NCBI GenBank assembly: GCA_964006375.1
Contig: OZ023266.1
Location: 18,446,090-18,510,089 of the forward strand
Direction of reading: 5' to 3'
DNA: 64,000 bases
From: Tillus elongatus
Taxonomy: Eukaryota; Arthropoda; Insecta; Coleoptera; Cleridae
The translations under genes were made by a program, and so were the position numbers. Shown here in pieces: positions 41,441-54,794 of this stretch (positions within the stretch are counted from its first letter, which is position 1; each line of letters begins with the position of its first letter). Below the pieces are notes generated by a model. It did no database searches. It was not told the DNA's origin and worked only from the letters and a program-made list of their open reading frames with translations.

Positions 41441-41605
41441 AGCAAAAAATATATCAATAATCACTAGGAGTGTAAAGTTTAACTTTTTAAATAAACACTG
41501 CTGTAAGAGGTGTCTGCCGAATAATAACTTTAGCTTTTGACGTTAACGATGTCATCTGACGTGGTAAACAAGAGGTCACACATGCGCTTACCCAAAGTCA
41601 GCTTG

Positions 41606-41660
41606 TTTTTAGTGAATTTTTATTTAAAAAAATTACTAATAGAGAGGTATCGCCCTTTGT
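41606..41660 (+). mobile_element. HINE-like 5' terminus
   Basis: TTTTTAGTGAATTTTTATTT palindrome and AATAGAGAGGTATCG only; the remainder is lost. Confidence 0.65.
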
Positions 41661-41752
41661 CTTTTCTACTCCACCCATTCCAAAATCACTGTACCTTGAA
41701 CTAGTCTGCACAGCAATTGGTACGGTGAAGTTTTATATTGCTCTATCTCCGA

Positions 41753-42211
41753 TCAAGGCTGTCCGTAGATCAGTTGTCTTCTGCGTTCCAGAGCTTTACA
41801 CTCGCACAAGATGTGCTGAGCTAATTCCTCCCCCTCGCCGCGAAATCTGCATGCCACGTCCCCCTCGAACCGCCCCATTTTATGTAGGGGTTTCTTGACA
41901 GCCATGTGTCCCATCAAGAGTCCTGTTATGTTCCTGATCTGTCGTCTGCTAAGATTTAGCAGCTCGATAGCTCTCTTTGAACTGGGTTGCCGAATTAATG
42001 GCTTCCCGTGTTTGAGCCCTGGACAATCTGCCCAGTATGCATTGTGCTGTTCCCTGACCCAGGACTTGATGGTTCCCCTGACCGTACCTTTCGATACGCC
42101 CAGGACCGGTTCTAGTCCCATAAATGGTACTGCTGATCCTCTCTTCGCGAGACTGTCGGCTTCTTCATTGCCTTTGATCCCCGAGTGACCCGGCAACCAG
42201 ATGAGGGTCAC
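41753..42211 (-). pseudogene. LINE RNase H and C-terminal domain fragment
   Basis: Reads LIWLPGHSGIKGNEEADSLA, the C-terminal RNase H motif with the conserved His and Asp. The tail of RNase H-bearing non-LTR elements follows (LSRRQIRNITGLLMGHMA, then CRFRGEGEELAQHILCEC, a Cys/His cluster). The frame is open for 152 codons. The rest of the RNase H and the RT are missing. It lies head to head with the LINE at 42205, whose sequence begins at about the same point. Confidence 0.85.
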
Positions 42212-42690
42212 CTCATTCTGCCCAGCCAGGTCGCTCGTCTCAGCCCGGTCAGGGCTAACTTATATGCAGATGACTTAGTTATTTACTGCAGAAGGAAAAA
42301 TGTCATATCGACCTGCAAACTTATTCAAAATGCCATCCAAAAATTGGAAGAGTGGTCCGATCATAGCGGTGTCAATTTCTCCTCCGCCAAAACCAAATGT
42401 ATGGTATTTTCAAAAAAATGCGACAATTCTGTCACATGTGCCCCCAAAATTAGAGGAACGTCGTTGAAAGAAGTCAAGGCACATAAATTCGTGGGCATAA
42501 CCTTTGACTCTAAACTAAGTTGGAAGGTTAACGTTAACCAACTCAAAGCTGATTGTATAAAGGCGCTTGGTCTTTTGAGAGCCCTAGCACATCAGAACTG
42601 GGGTGCTCATGAGGCAGTGCTGCTTTCCATTTTTAGGTCACTAATCAGATCAAAAATTGAATACTGCCAAATTATCTTGCACCGTTCCTC
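42205..42690 (+). pseudogene. I-clade-like LINE: RT catalytic and thumb region
   Basis: Starts just before an intact LYADDLVIYC catalytic box (about 42260). It continues with KTKCMVFSKKC, KFVGITFDSKLSW and SLIRSKIEYC. The frame loses similarity at about 42690, where an insertion begins. The element resumes at 43646. It is 5'-truncated. Confidence 0.85.
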
Positions 42691-43645
42691 CGTTTATATA
42701 TCGAAGTCAGGGTTTATCAGTATTCATCAAATTCTTGAATACCAAGTTACCCAGTACAAATTTTTTTTTAGTTAATTATTCTCCAAGATATGTTGGGATG
42801 CCACCTCGTTCCTTAAAACTGTACCTGAACGAGAAAGAGGTACATTTACTTAATAGAATAATTGAAACCAATAAAAATGTAATAAAAAAATTAACGTCTT
42901 ATATTTTATATAAAAATTATAGAAATTATATATACACTTATTTATTTGAGACCTTGCCGGCAATGACCCTTACAGTGGGGGTTATAGAAAAGAAAATGAT
43001 TTAATGATTAACTTAAAATGTCTATATCAAATTTGGAACTTTTAAATAGTCTTAACGCACCCTTATCTTTCAGGCACTGGCTTGTATAAAAGTAAATTAA
43101 AAAGTTTTACTACCTTATTTTTGTAGTATTTACCACAAAAAAAAATACAGCTATCAGCTATACTCAACAGCAACAGTAGCAGCAGACAGGTAGCACACAG
43201 GCAGGCAGCAGGTGACTCACTGGCTGGTCAGCCAAACAGCATCAAGAGGTCAGCAAAGAAAAATTTCAAACCATTTATACAGCTCCTGGTTTTTCCAGAG
43301 CCTAAACAAAACTGAATCTTCTCAAGTGGGAACAAATAGGAATCAGCAAAAACAACCACTGGTGGTCAGCACAAATGCAATTACAACTACCCTCTTATAT
43401 GGAATCAAAAGAAGTCGCTTTTCTTTTCTCTCTGTCAAAAAAATATTTTTCTTCCCTTCCTTTGTTTTTTTTTCAAAACATCTAGGGTTACCCCGGTTAT
43501 CTTCGAATTCCATGTCAATGTTAGGCAAGTCTATATCATTGATTCAATACACTATCGACTCAACTATCATTGACACAGTATACCATTGACTTGCCTCCTG
43601 CTGCCGCTGAGTAATATAAATGACTGTTAAAATTGCGATCGTTAC
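42691..43645. other. insertion of unknown class inside the I-clade-like LINE
   Basis: About 950 bp separating two parts of one LINE ORF. 43150-43230 is rich in CAG-type repeats (GCAGCAGACAGG). The frame at 42657-43004 has no recognised domain. I could not identify terminal repeats or a target duplication. Confidence 0.5.
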
Positions 43646-44876
43646 AATCTATGTCAGAGCAACAAAATCAGTTCTGAAACCTCTGATTGTGATTGTCAAT
43701 CATGCTTTAGGGATAATAACAGGAGCCTTCCGAACAAGCCCCACGGAGAGCCTGTATCGAGAATGTGGAGAAAGACCCCTCTGGCCGCGAAGAGAAGCAG
43801 CGCTCTTACAATACGCGGCGAAAATTTCGGCAGATCCAGAAAACCCAGTTTACTATCTAGTATCTCAGCCGGATACCAACAGATCTCAGAATAACTCCCT
43901 TGAGCCACTATCAATTGTTCAACATATCAGAGGATATCACGAAATACTTAATTTCAGCGAAACATTACCCCTGCGAAAAGGACAAATACCGCCATGGATT
44001 ATTAGATTACCAGATACAGACACCAATCTCACAACTTGTAACACAGACTCCTTACCCACCGACAGTGTGAATAGACTATTTCAGTATACCATATCAAAAT
44101 ACCAATGTGACCTAATCATGTATACTGACGGATCAAAGAGCACACGGGGTGTAGGAGGCGGTGTTATATCTCCCCTCAAAAGAGAGGCGTATCACCTATC
44201 ATCAGAGTGTAGCAATTACACAGCAGAGTTTTTTGCACTAAAGAGGGCAATCTACACATTAATCGACTCCCCATACAAAAATGCTTTAGTGTGCACAGAC
44301 TATTTAACCTCTATTAATTCACTTGCATCGCTTTATGAAGAAACCCTATAGTAATTCAAATACAAGAAAGCGTCCACGGTCTCTATCATGCTGGCAAATC
44401 AATCACACTGATCTGGACGCCTTTCCACAGTGGTATTGTGGGCAATGAAAATGCTGACGAATGCTCACGGAATGCGATACTAGAAGAGACAATAATACCC
44501 ATACAAACCTATTCAGACCTTCTTGCCAACATTAAAGAAAGTTCTAAACCCAAGTGGCAAACCTACTGGTCATCCCTTGACAACAAACTTTGCATGATCG
44601 AAACATCAGTGATCGCAAAGACGCTCCCAAGTCTAACATGCAGGGAAGAAGTCGTTATCAGAAGAACTCATATAGGCCATTGTGGGTTCACCCATGGATA
44701 CCTACTTATCCAGCAACAACAACCTCAATGTGAAATATGTAACAGAATGATTACCGTTAACCATGTGCTTCAAGAATGTCCAGTATATATAAATCTCGAA
44801 TACGTAAATGGGAAAACACTATCCCAAATTCTTGACTTGAGTGAGCCAAATGTGACTAATTTACTCTGTTTTTAAG
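43646..44876 (+). pseudogene. I-clade-like LINE: RT end, RNase H and zinc cluster
   Basis: 43620-44351 carries the RT C terminus (NHALGIITGAFRTSPTESLY) and RNase H: Asp in LIMYTDGSKSTRG, Glu in NYTAEFFALKRAI, Asp in VCTDYLTSINSL. A frameshift and stop occur near 44350. 44438-44875 resumes after the conserved His region (TPFHSG lies in the gap) with NENADECSRN and ends with the Cys/His cluster CEICNRMITVNHVLQECP. RNase H of this kind degrades the RNA of the RNA-DNA hybrid and is typical of I-like elements. All catalytic acids are visible, but across two frames. Confidence 0.9.
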
Positions 44877-45814
44877 GCAATCCTCACTATTTGATAGCAT
44901 TTGATTACAGATACTTTAATTAGCGAAACAAAATTTACCGACAGTGTCAATGACCTTAGATGTTAAGACTCTTTAAACTTCCAAATAATATTAAAAAAAC
45001 AATAGATTGTTTAAGCCACTTTAATTACGTGCTTATTTAAACTAAGACTGTAAATTCAGATATTAGCTTTTGTAAAAATATGACGTCAAAAAATGTAATC
45101 TAATTACCCATATTATAGTTAGACGCACCTAAAACGGGAGGCGTATTTTAAAGACAAATACCTTTTTAGCTCTTTTATTATCAGATTCATCACATCGAAA
45201 TTTGCATACCTGTCTATAAATTCCGACCGCAAATTCATGCGGAGTCGGTTTCAATGTAAAAATGTGACACGGAAGGGCCGGTACGTTCATTTATTTTGTC
45301 AACATCGGTGATTTAGTTAAAGGCACAGAGAGAATACGCACAAACAGTGCACACATCAAAAGACCATTAAGCTTTTTATGGGCCCAGTTGTACAACTAAT
45401 TTTTCAAAGTTAAAATTGTGTTACACCCTTGACAGGACAACAGAGTAAATAGCTGTGTGTCTGAGGGGACTATTATACTTTGGTTAATCACCCCGGCTCG
45501 AGGGCTTGCAAGGGTTTTGCTCAATTTTAAAAGAGCACAACAGGAAAACAAAAATGAGTTTTTTAATATGTTACATAAAAGAAAGACTTTTCAACGAATG
45601 AATATAATAAAAGAATATGTTTCCAAGTTAATTATTCATTTTGAATGCGCAGTTGTTTTTAAGGCTTTCTTGTTCACTATGACGGATTCTCAAAAAATAT
45701 AGATATGGTTACAAAGTTAATATATTTTACATTTTTCTGCTCATGCAGTAAATAATTTTTAACTTTTACCTTAAATTTTACCTTTGTTGCCAGCTACGCT
45801 TATTAACGCATTTT
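44877..45814. other. unassigned sequence downstream of the LINE
   Basis: The first part may be LINE 3' UTR. No recognised domain or repeat otherwise. Confidence 0.45.
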
Positions 45815-45947
45815 CGTAGAAAAAATTATATCCCGAGGACATCGCGATTTTTTAAATAAAAAAACGTTTAATGACCGCATACTATAGGACCCTTAGAACC
45901 CATATTCAAGGTAAGTTAAAATTTTTCACATTTTCTATATATGTATG

Positions 45948-46030
<83 letters not shown>
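45815..46030 (+). mobile_element. HINE-like variant H18, 5' half
   Basis: A diverged 5' block (CGTAGAAAAAATTATATCC, TAGGACCCTTAGAACCC, ATATTCAAGGTAAG) leads to ATGTATGTATGT and an AT array (45951-46030). No post-array block follows. Confidence 0.6.
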
Positions 46031-46033
<3 letters not shown>

Positions 46034-46945
46034 AATGTTTGGTTGTGTTAGGATTTTCAGTCCCACGATTGGGTGTCATTTTTACGTGTTCTTGCATATT
46101 CTCTCTTATTTCTTATTCGTCCACTCTTTCCTCACTCATTTCAACATTTTCATGTAGTTCATTCTCTCTGTCATCTCCTCTATCTTGTCTGTCTCTCGAT
46201 GTAGCTGTCTGTCTAGTTGCTTTTTTGTTAGGCATGTTATTTATATTGGTATTGAAATTGGAAATGGTTCAGCTATGTCTTTTATCAAGGTTTTTATATT
46301 ATTATTTCTAATTTTTTATACGTCCTTGCATGTATTTTCGAAGCCCTCACGTTTGGTCGCCATTTAGCATCTTGTTAACACTCCTTAGTATTGACTTTTT
46401 TTATCGCGAACGGACGTTGCTTTCTTCCTTCTAAATTCTCAACTAAATTCCCTCTTTCTTCCAAATTTTCTTCTGGTCTGACCAAACTCACTTTGTTCCT
46501 TCTAATTTCTTTCTAATCTCCCCAAACTTACTTTTTATTTCCATTTCCCAGTTAAATTCACCCCAAAATTCCCAACATCTATCTCATCTGACACCACCTT
46601 TCAAAAATTCTCTACCTCTCAAACTTTTCGTTTCCATGACATTCCGCCTTCTGAATCATTTATATTTATTATTTTAATTGGATCATAATAGAATTCTTAT
46701 AACTAACATCTTATGCAATACAAAGAAACTATTGTCTGTAATTAACATCTAAACTCCTAAATCTCTTCTAAACTACTTATCTACACCCTACTGACTAATA
46801 TCTTAATTATTTACAGACGTATCATTGCCTATTTGAGTCCATGTGGTGTTTTCTTGGATGTGCCTTTTATTTTTTATAAAATGTACACAATATCGGTAGT
46901 GCATAGCATATACATGATAAGTGAAGATTGGCACCTGTGATCAGC
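46031..46945. other. unassigned pyrimidine-rich sequence
   Basis: Begins TGTAATGTTTGG directly after an AT array, with CCCACGATTGGGTG nearby. 46090-46640 is strongly CT-rich on this strand. A decayed LTR element is possible but I see no domain. Confidence 0.4.
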
Positions 46946-46946
46946 A

Positions 46947-47029
46947 GTGGCGTCTCCTGACCAAAATGTTCGGGTGTGCGGTAACGAGTTGCTGTTAGTG
47001 GTGGTTTTAAAAATTATTAACACTAAATG

Positions 47030-47110
<81 letters not shown>
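46947..47110 (+). mobile_element. hAT-like terminal sequence followed by AT array
   Basis: CAGTGGCGTCTCCTGACC fits a hAT end (CAGTGGCG) and matches the inverted end at 48685, where CAGTGGCGATTTCTCC is read on the minus strand. GGGTGTGCGG is shared near both ends. The AT array 47036-47110 follows within 90 bp. The two ends may bound one element interrupted by HINE H19. Confidence 0.5.
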
Positions 47111-47112
<2 letters not shown>

Positions 47113-47344
47113 GACCTATATGGGAATGATACGTAGATAAATAAATTAATTTCCCACTGCAACACTAACAAATTAAAAAGTCACTTAAAACTTTAAAACA
47201 CGAAAAGAACATGGAATTATTATCAAGCTCTTCTCTTCACACAAATTTGTGTTAGCGTTAGCACTGTCCGGAACGGGGTGAAAACTGTAGACATTAAAAG
47301 TAGTTCAATGTTAATATGGTACTAAATAATAAAATGTGTAAAAA
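47111..47344. other. unassigned sequence
   Basis: Short stretch with no recognised feature. Confidence 0.4.
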
Positions 47345-48182
<838 letters not shown>

Positions 48183-48296
48183 TGTATTATAGTCTTTAAT
48201 TCTAGAATACTGTGGTCCAGGCAAGCGCAGTTGTAATGTTTGTAAATAATGCCATCACAACGTTTGTTAAACTGACGTTCCATTCATTTGTCTTGA

Positions 48297-48685
48297 GCGG
48301 TATTTTTACCGCTCACTGCAGTGTCAAAACGAATGGTATTTCCTTACCATTTTAAACACATGGGTGGGGGACTGTATTGTATACCAATACAGCTCTGTCG
48401 AGTGAAGTTGTTCGGAAATAACAACGCACACCTAACCCGAATTCATTCCCAGTTGCTATTGACCTACTCATATTTTCTGAATGAAGACGTGGTATCTACT
48501 TCATTCCAAGTCACTATTAACCGACTATTTATGAAATCAAATAAGTAAATTAAATCGATTGTCATAACATATGTAGTGTATTAAGACTAAGGGAAAAAGA
48601 AATAAAACATATTTAACTGTGCAAATTTAAATTATATTTTAGGGTGTGCGGCGCACACCTAGCTCACTAGGAGAAATCGCCACTG
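48297..48685 (-). mobile_element. hAT-like MITE, second copy
   Basis: Matches 4331-4656 (GTGGTATCTACTTCATTCC, ACTATTAACCGACTATTTAT) with an additional internal segment at about 48370-48440. Ends ATCGCCACTG. No coding. Confidence 0.6.
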
Positions 48686-48840
48686 CTGTGGTGAGCACTA
48701 AAAATTACAATTTGATTCTATTTTTTTTTTTTATTCAGATTTACGTGGCTATTAAATTTGCAGTTACCAAATTGGCTGCACCATTACTTTTCAGAAATGT
48801 TTTTTTTTGTATCGATAATAATAATAATAATACTTATTAT

Positions 48841-48870
48841 GTGCGTACGTACGTATGTTTGTACGTACGT
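48841..48870. repeat. GTAC-type tetranucleotide repeat
   Basis: GTGCGTACGTACGTATG followed by further GTAC units; short and imperfect. Confidence 0.8.
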
Positions 48871-48886
48871 GGGCCTGGATAACACC

Positions 48887-49700
<814 letters not shown>

Positions 49701-49750
49701 AGTGAGATTCTGAGTTTTTTGAACTCACAAGTAACGACCGCTACTTCCTC

Positions 49751-49754
<4 letters not shown>

Positions 49755-49841
<87 letters not shown>
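49755..49841. repeat. AT dinucleotide array
   Basis: Right-hand array, separated from the foldback by about 55 bp (CTTCCTCCCA before it); ends in TGTGTGTG. Confidence 0.95.
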
Positions 49842-49845
<4 letters not shown>

Positions 49846-49867
49846 GTGTGTGTTGGGAAACATTTCC

Positions 49868-51622
49868 GCGGTCTTTAATGTGAGACATACTTGGTTCTCG
49901 GGGTGAACCGCGTCCAGAATTTATTAAAACTCGACGTTTCGGCTCCTGTTTTAGAGTCATTTTCAAGAGGTATAGAAAATATGTAAGGTCTCTCTAAGGA
50001 CTCAATCTGCCTACCCCCTAGAGTGTTGGACAAAGGTGGGTTGGGTTGTTGTAGGTCGATTACGGGCCTCAATCTGCCTACTCCACAAATCTCGCTGAAG
50101 GTCGTCTCTAAGGTCTGAGTGTGTTCAACCCCAGGCCTCAGAACGATCTGACAGTTCGTTGCAAGTCTTGTATTGTATGTATCGTTCCGTCTACCTGCTT
50201 CGTTATCAGTGAAAGTAGTCGGGTCACGGTCACTTAAGTCAGCGGCTTTGGTCGCGGTACTTAAAGGATTAAGAGGATTACCCTAATTTTTTGATACAGA
50301 TAAGGGAGCAATGAAATTGTGTATTCAATTTATTTTCTTTTTGTGCGTTTGTAATGAAGATATAATAGGTTTCCAAATAATCGGAAGGCGAAGACCATCA
50401 CCTCTCTTATTTAAACAATCGGGGCGTTTTTAGATCTCGATTGCTTCGCGGGTGTGTGGAAACCGAATTAGCAACAGAGCAAAAATTATCAAATCTGATA
50501 AAAGCTCCCAAGGATACGATTCCAAACGAATCCCACGGAGTTTACGAAATTCCTTGTTCCGACTGTTCCTGAACTTATGTAGGACAAACAAATGGACGCA
50601 TCCACAATATAATATATGAACACACCCTCGCAGTTAGAAAATCCGACCTCTCATCGGCGCTGGCCATGCATCATGTTTATACAGGACACAAAATAGACTT
50701 TGATATTGCACCGGTTTACAACTTCAAAACGAGAATTATCCGCGAAGCAATCTAGATCGAAAAACGTCCCGATTGGTTAAATAAGAGAGATGATAGTCTT
50801 CGCCTTCCGATTACTTGGAAACCTATTATATCTTCATTACAAACACACAAAAAGAAAATAAATTCAATATACAATTTCATTGCCCCCATATTTGTCTCAA
50901 CAAATTACGGTAATCCTCTTAATTCTTTAAGTACCGTGACCAAAGACCCTGACTTAATTAACCGTGACCCGACTGCTTTAACTGATAACGAAGAAGGTAT
51001 ACGGAACGATACATATAATACAAGACTTGCAACGAACTTCCAGATCCCTCTGAGGCTTGGGGTTGAACACTTTCAGACCTTAGAGACGATATCCAGCGAG
51101 ATTTGGGGAGTAGGCAGATTGAGGCCCCGTAATCGACCTACAACAACGCAACCCACCTTTGTCCACCGCTCTAAGGAGTAGGCAGATTGAGGCCTTAGAG
51201 AGTCTTTACATATCTCCTTTACCCCTTGAAAATGGCTCCAAAAATGGAGCCTAAACGTTGAGTTTTAATAAATTCTGGACGCGGTTCAACCCGAGAACCA
51301 TGTATGTCTCATATATATGTCATTAGTGTGAGATATACTTGGTTCTAGAGTTGAACCGCGTACATAATTTATTTAAGCTCGACGTTTCCGCTCCTGTTTC
51401 GGAGGCATTTTCAAGAGGTTAAGGAGATATGAAAGGAAATAAACTTTAAGGCGTCAATCTGCCTAGTCCTTAGAGCGGTAGATAAGGATAGGTTTGGTTG
51501 TTGTAGCTCGATTACGGGGCCTTAAGTTACCTACTCCCCAAAACTCGATAGAGGTGGTCTCTAGGGTCTTAGTTTGTTCAACCTGAGACAGATTTGTCAG
51601 TTCGTTGCAATTCATTGTTTGT
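49868..51622. mobile_element. PLE-2: Penelope-like element with three alternating pseudo-LTRs
   Basis: A minus-oriented pseudo-LTR (49868-50454), a plus-oriented GIY-YIG remnant and pseudo-LTR (50455-51316), and a third, minus-oriented partial pseudo-LTR (51318-51622). All three carry TCAATCTGCCTA-type sequence, a GGACGCGGTTCAACC-type end and a stem-loop before AAACGT. Inverted repeated ends are characteristic of PLEs. The three arms differ by many substitutions, so the cluster is older than PLE-1B. Confidence 0.8.
50455..51181 (+). pseudogene. PLE-2 GIY-YIG endonuclease remnant
   Basis: Reads SHGVYEIPCSDCS, a stop where Arg is expected, then TYVGQTNGRIHN. The GVY, CxxC and YVG elements of the PLE endonuclease are clear. 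IIREAI, a second stop, then IEKRPDWLNKRDDSLRLP continue the domain with its Glu. The C-terminal extension stays open to 51181. No RT is present, so it is 5'-truncated within or before the RT. A different family from PLE-1 by sequence. Confidence 0.85.
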
Positions 51623-51749
51623 AAGATTTTTGTGACATTTGGTAATATATGTTTAATAAGTTATTGTTTAAAAATTATTTTCGGATTTTCGTGAAAAAAT
51701 TGTTTGTAAATTTTCATGTAATTTTTTTTGGGAGTTCCGTCGGAAAACT

Positions 51750-52045
51750 TTTTGTGAATAATTATATCTTACTAGGTGGGTAAATAGCTTGAACAGGTGC
51801 GTTGGCCAGAAAAATGGGACCAGTTTTTTAGGAAATATATTATTTTTATTTTCACAAAATTTGTGTAATTTTTCAAACAATAAAGTTATTTTGATGAAAT
51901 ATGGAACATTGTTTTTGCTATATAGTTTATACCGGTAACCAAATTTGATGCCTGCCTTCATGAAAAAAAGACAGATTTGGTATTAAAAACATTTTTATGA
52001 AAATTCTCTACTATAACGCACTTGCTGCATCCATACTTTTTTTAA
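51750..52045 (+). mobile_element. HINE-like 3' half
   Basis: Diverged post-array block (GCTTGAACAGGTGCGTTGG, AAAATGGGACCAG), then GAAAATTCTCTACTATAACG, hairpin ACGCA-CTTGC-TGCAT and a T tract at 52040. Confidence 0.65.
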
Positions 52046-52523
52046 ACTGATTACACTATTGCCGCATGTGTATTTCCGAAAGTTTATTCGCTGGAAAATA
52101 TCTGTTGTTACTTTAATTGGGTGGTTCATTAAGACAGAGATGAAATGCTGTTTGTATTAACCGATTAGTACTTTTGGACTTATTTTATTTAATGTCCGGT
52201 AATAGTTTTTGAGCCTTATGCTGGTGGTTAAGTGTTAGAGCCTTATGCTAGTGTACAATGGTAATAAATAACAAATTCTTTACTCTATAATCATAGATAT
52301 GGTTTATTCGTTCAATAAGTGGCCGGCTTGTGATATAGCAACTGGGTGAGTAACTTGATTGCCAAAAAATTCAATAACGTGGTTCCCTCACATCCCAGTC
52401 AAATTCAGATTGATTTTATTTTTATTTAAATTCCGTGTAGTTTTAGAATTGGATAATTCTCTGAGATTTTCTTTATTTAATCGTTTCTCTACGTTTTATG
52501 GTTTCGGAGATAACACTGTCAAC
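52046..52523. other. unassigned sequence upstream of PLE-1B
   Basis: No recognised feature. The last 12 bases before PLE-1B form the target duplication. Confidence 0.45.
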
Positions 52524-52535
52524 ACCAATTTAGGA

Positions 52536-54734
52536 TACAGACTTGGAGAATACTTCTCTAGCTTCACTGTTGGTTTTTAGTGGTGAAGGACGTAGCCAGC
52601 GCGTGAGCTAACTGGAGCAAGTGGCCCTTCGAATTCTGGAAGTTCTAGGATGTTCTTCAATGCTTCTGTGACTATAGTTTCGCTGCTTGACAGCATTTTC
52701 AGACAGATTAAAATTGAATTACCACCAAAATTATATGGCCATCTGAAAATTCATAAGCCAAATATACCAGCGAGACCAGTAGTTAGCTATGTTAATACAC
52801 CTAATCATAAGATAGCGAGCAAACTGGTTTCACTTATTAAAGAATACAATTACTTTCCAAAATATTCAGTTAAGAATTCTTATGAACTTACAGAAAAATT
52901 AAATAACTTAATTATTCCCACAAATAGTAAATTAGTCTCGTTTGATGTTTGTAGCATGTATTCTAAGATACCCCCTAAAGAATGTTTACCTCTATTAGAA
53001 AACGTTTTAATAGAAAAGAACGTAAATGTCATAAAAAGACAAGAAATGATGAATCTTTTTAATGAATGTATAAAACAAAACTATTTTAAATTTAATAATA
53101 AAATTTATATGCAAAATGAAGGTCTGCCTATGGGTAGTCCGTTGTCACCTTTATTAGCCAACATATTTATGGAAAACTTAGAAAACCAAATTTTAACATC
53201 AGAACTTTCACATAATATTGTCTTTTGGTACAGATACGTAGATGATATTTTAGCATGTTTTCAAGGTAGTCATACAGAATTAAATGAATTTTTAAATTTT
53301 ATTAATAGCTTTCACACAAATATTAAGTTTACTTTAGAAGAAGAAGCTAACAGTTGTATAAACTTTTTAGACTTAACAATTAGAAAATTAGAAAATAATT
53401 CATTTGACTTTTCAATATATAGGAAACCAACTTACACTGACACAACCATACCATACGATTCATGTCACCCTTTTTCACAAAAGCTGTCAGCCTATCATTC
53501 TATGATACATCGTGCATTTTCAATACCTATGTCATAAAACAATTTTGAAAAAGAAATTTCAATAATTAAGCAAACAGCATTTAATAATGGCTACTCTGTT
53601 AAAATAATAGATAAAATGATAGAGAGAAAAGAATACAAATTAGCGATTAATTTAATTTATCCAAATATTAGAGACAAAGAAGACAACAAATACGTTTCGA
53701 TAACTTATTTTGGAACCATTTCAGAAAACATTTCAAAAATTTTAAACACTTGTACAAATACAAAGGTTGCTTTTAAATCTTACAACACGACGCGTGACTT
53801 GTTATTTAACGCGAAAGAAAAATCTTGTTTCCTGACAAAAGCTGGAGTTTATAAATTAGCTTGTACACATTGTAACGCAATCTACATAGGTCAAACTTCT
53901 AGAAATTTTAACACCCGATACAAAGAACATATTTCTGCATTTAGAAATAACCACGCTGACAAATCTACATTTGCAAAACATATTATTGATACCGAACATA
54001 GACCTACAATAAATAACCGCATACAACCACTACATTTTTATGATGACAAACGTAAACTAGACTTTTTTGAAGCTTTAGAAGTCAAAAGGCACACACACGA
54101 CAATAACTACCTTGTTTTAAACGAGCAAACTGATTTAATGAATTCCCCTTTCTTGGATATTCTTCTTTCTAATTAAATATGTCAAAGAAAATAAATTTAA
54201 CTATTATTTCAAAAAAGTTGTAATAAAATAATGAGTTGATGTATGTCGATATTTTCGTTGTATAGAGACTACTTTTATACTGTTATTGTTTAGTTATTTT
54301 ATTGTTGTAACTGTTATCATAGTTATTATAGGCTAGTTATAGTTTTTATGTTAAATATTGACATACATCACATAGACATTTTAAAAACCTCATCTGTCAT
54401 CTGTGTTTCATTCTATTTTCAATTTGATAAAATTTTTTGATCAAAACATCATATAATAACCTAGCAACAGACATTTATTTGTAGTTGTCATGATTTCGTA
54501 CTAATTCAATTTTAATCTGTCTGAAAATGCTGTCAAGCAGCGAAACTATAGTCACAGAAGCATTGAAGAACATCCTAGAACTTCCAGAATTCGAAGGGCC
54601 ACTTGCTCCAGTTAGCTCACGCGCTGGCTACGTCCTTCACCACTAAAAACCAACAGTGAAGCTAGAGAAGTATTCTCCAAGTCTGTATGCAGTATGGACA
54701 AGTTTCACCAAGTAAGGGCAACAACAATCAATGA
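52536..54734 (+). mobile_element. PLE-1B: Penelope-like element with perfect inverted ends and 12-bp target duplication
   Basis: Flanked by identical ACCAATTTAGGA (52524-52535 and 54735-54746). The first about 185 bp (52536-52722) are, as far as I can read, an exact inverted copy of 54510-54700, joined directly to a 5'-truncated RT. Such inverted pseudo-LTR starts are known for PLEs. Identity of the arms and of the duplication indicates a recent insertion. The right end extends about 34 bp beyond the inverted match. Confidence 0.92.
52723..54176 (+). pseudogene. PLE-1B reverse transcriptase and GIY-YIG endonuclease, one stop
   Basis: Begins mid-RT at PPKLYGHLKIHKPNIPARPV. The palm includes SFDVCSMYSKIP, GLPMGSPLSPLLANI and the YVDD catalytic box (WYRYVDDILACF). 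One TAA at 53535, where PLE-1A has CAA, separates it from the linker and endonuclease in the same frame (53616-54176: GVYKLACTHCNAIYIGQTSR, HADKSTFAKHIIDTEHRP, FFEALEVKR). Apart from the missing N terminus and this stop the frame is intact over about 480 codons. PLEs prime reverse transcription at a nick made by this endonuclease. The ATG at 52650 lies in the inverted arm and is not a real start. Confidence 0.92.
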
Positions 54735-54794
54735 ACCAATTTAGGACTCACCCAACAATCCACGCTATAGAGAATTTAAATAATACCATAACCG

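Noticed and set aside
46031..46240. Possible LTR start and primer-binding-like site (TGTAATG..., CCCACGATTGGGTG)
   Set aside because: No matching second LTR, tract or gag/pol domain was found, so the resemblance is too weak to annotate.
52650..52722. ATG at 52650 as the start of the PLE-1B protein
   Set aside because: It lies in the inverted copy of the 3' pseudo-LTR; the homologous RT begins only after the junction at about 52722.
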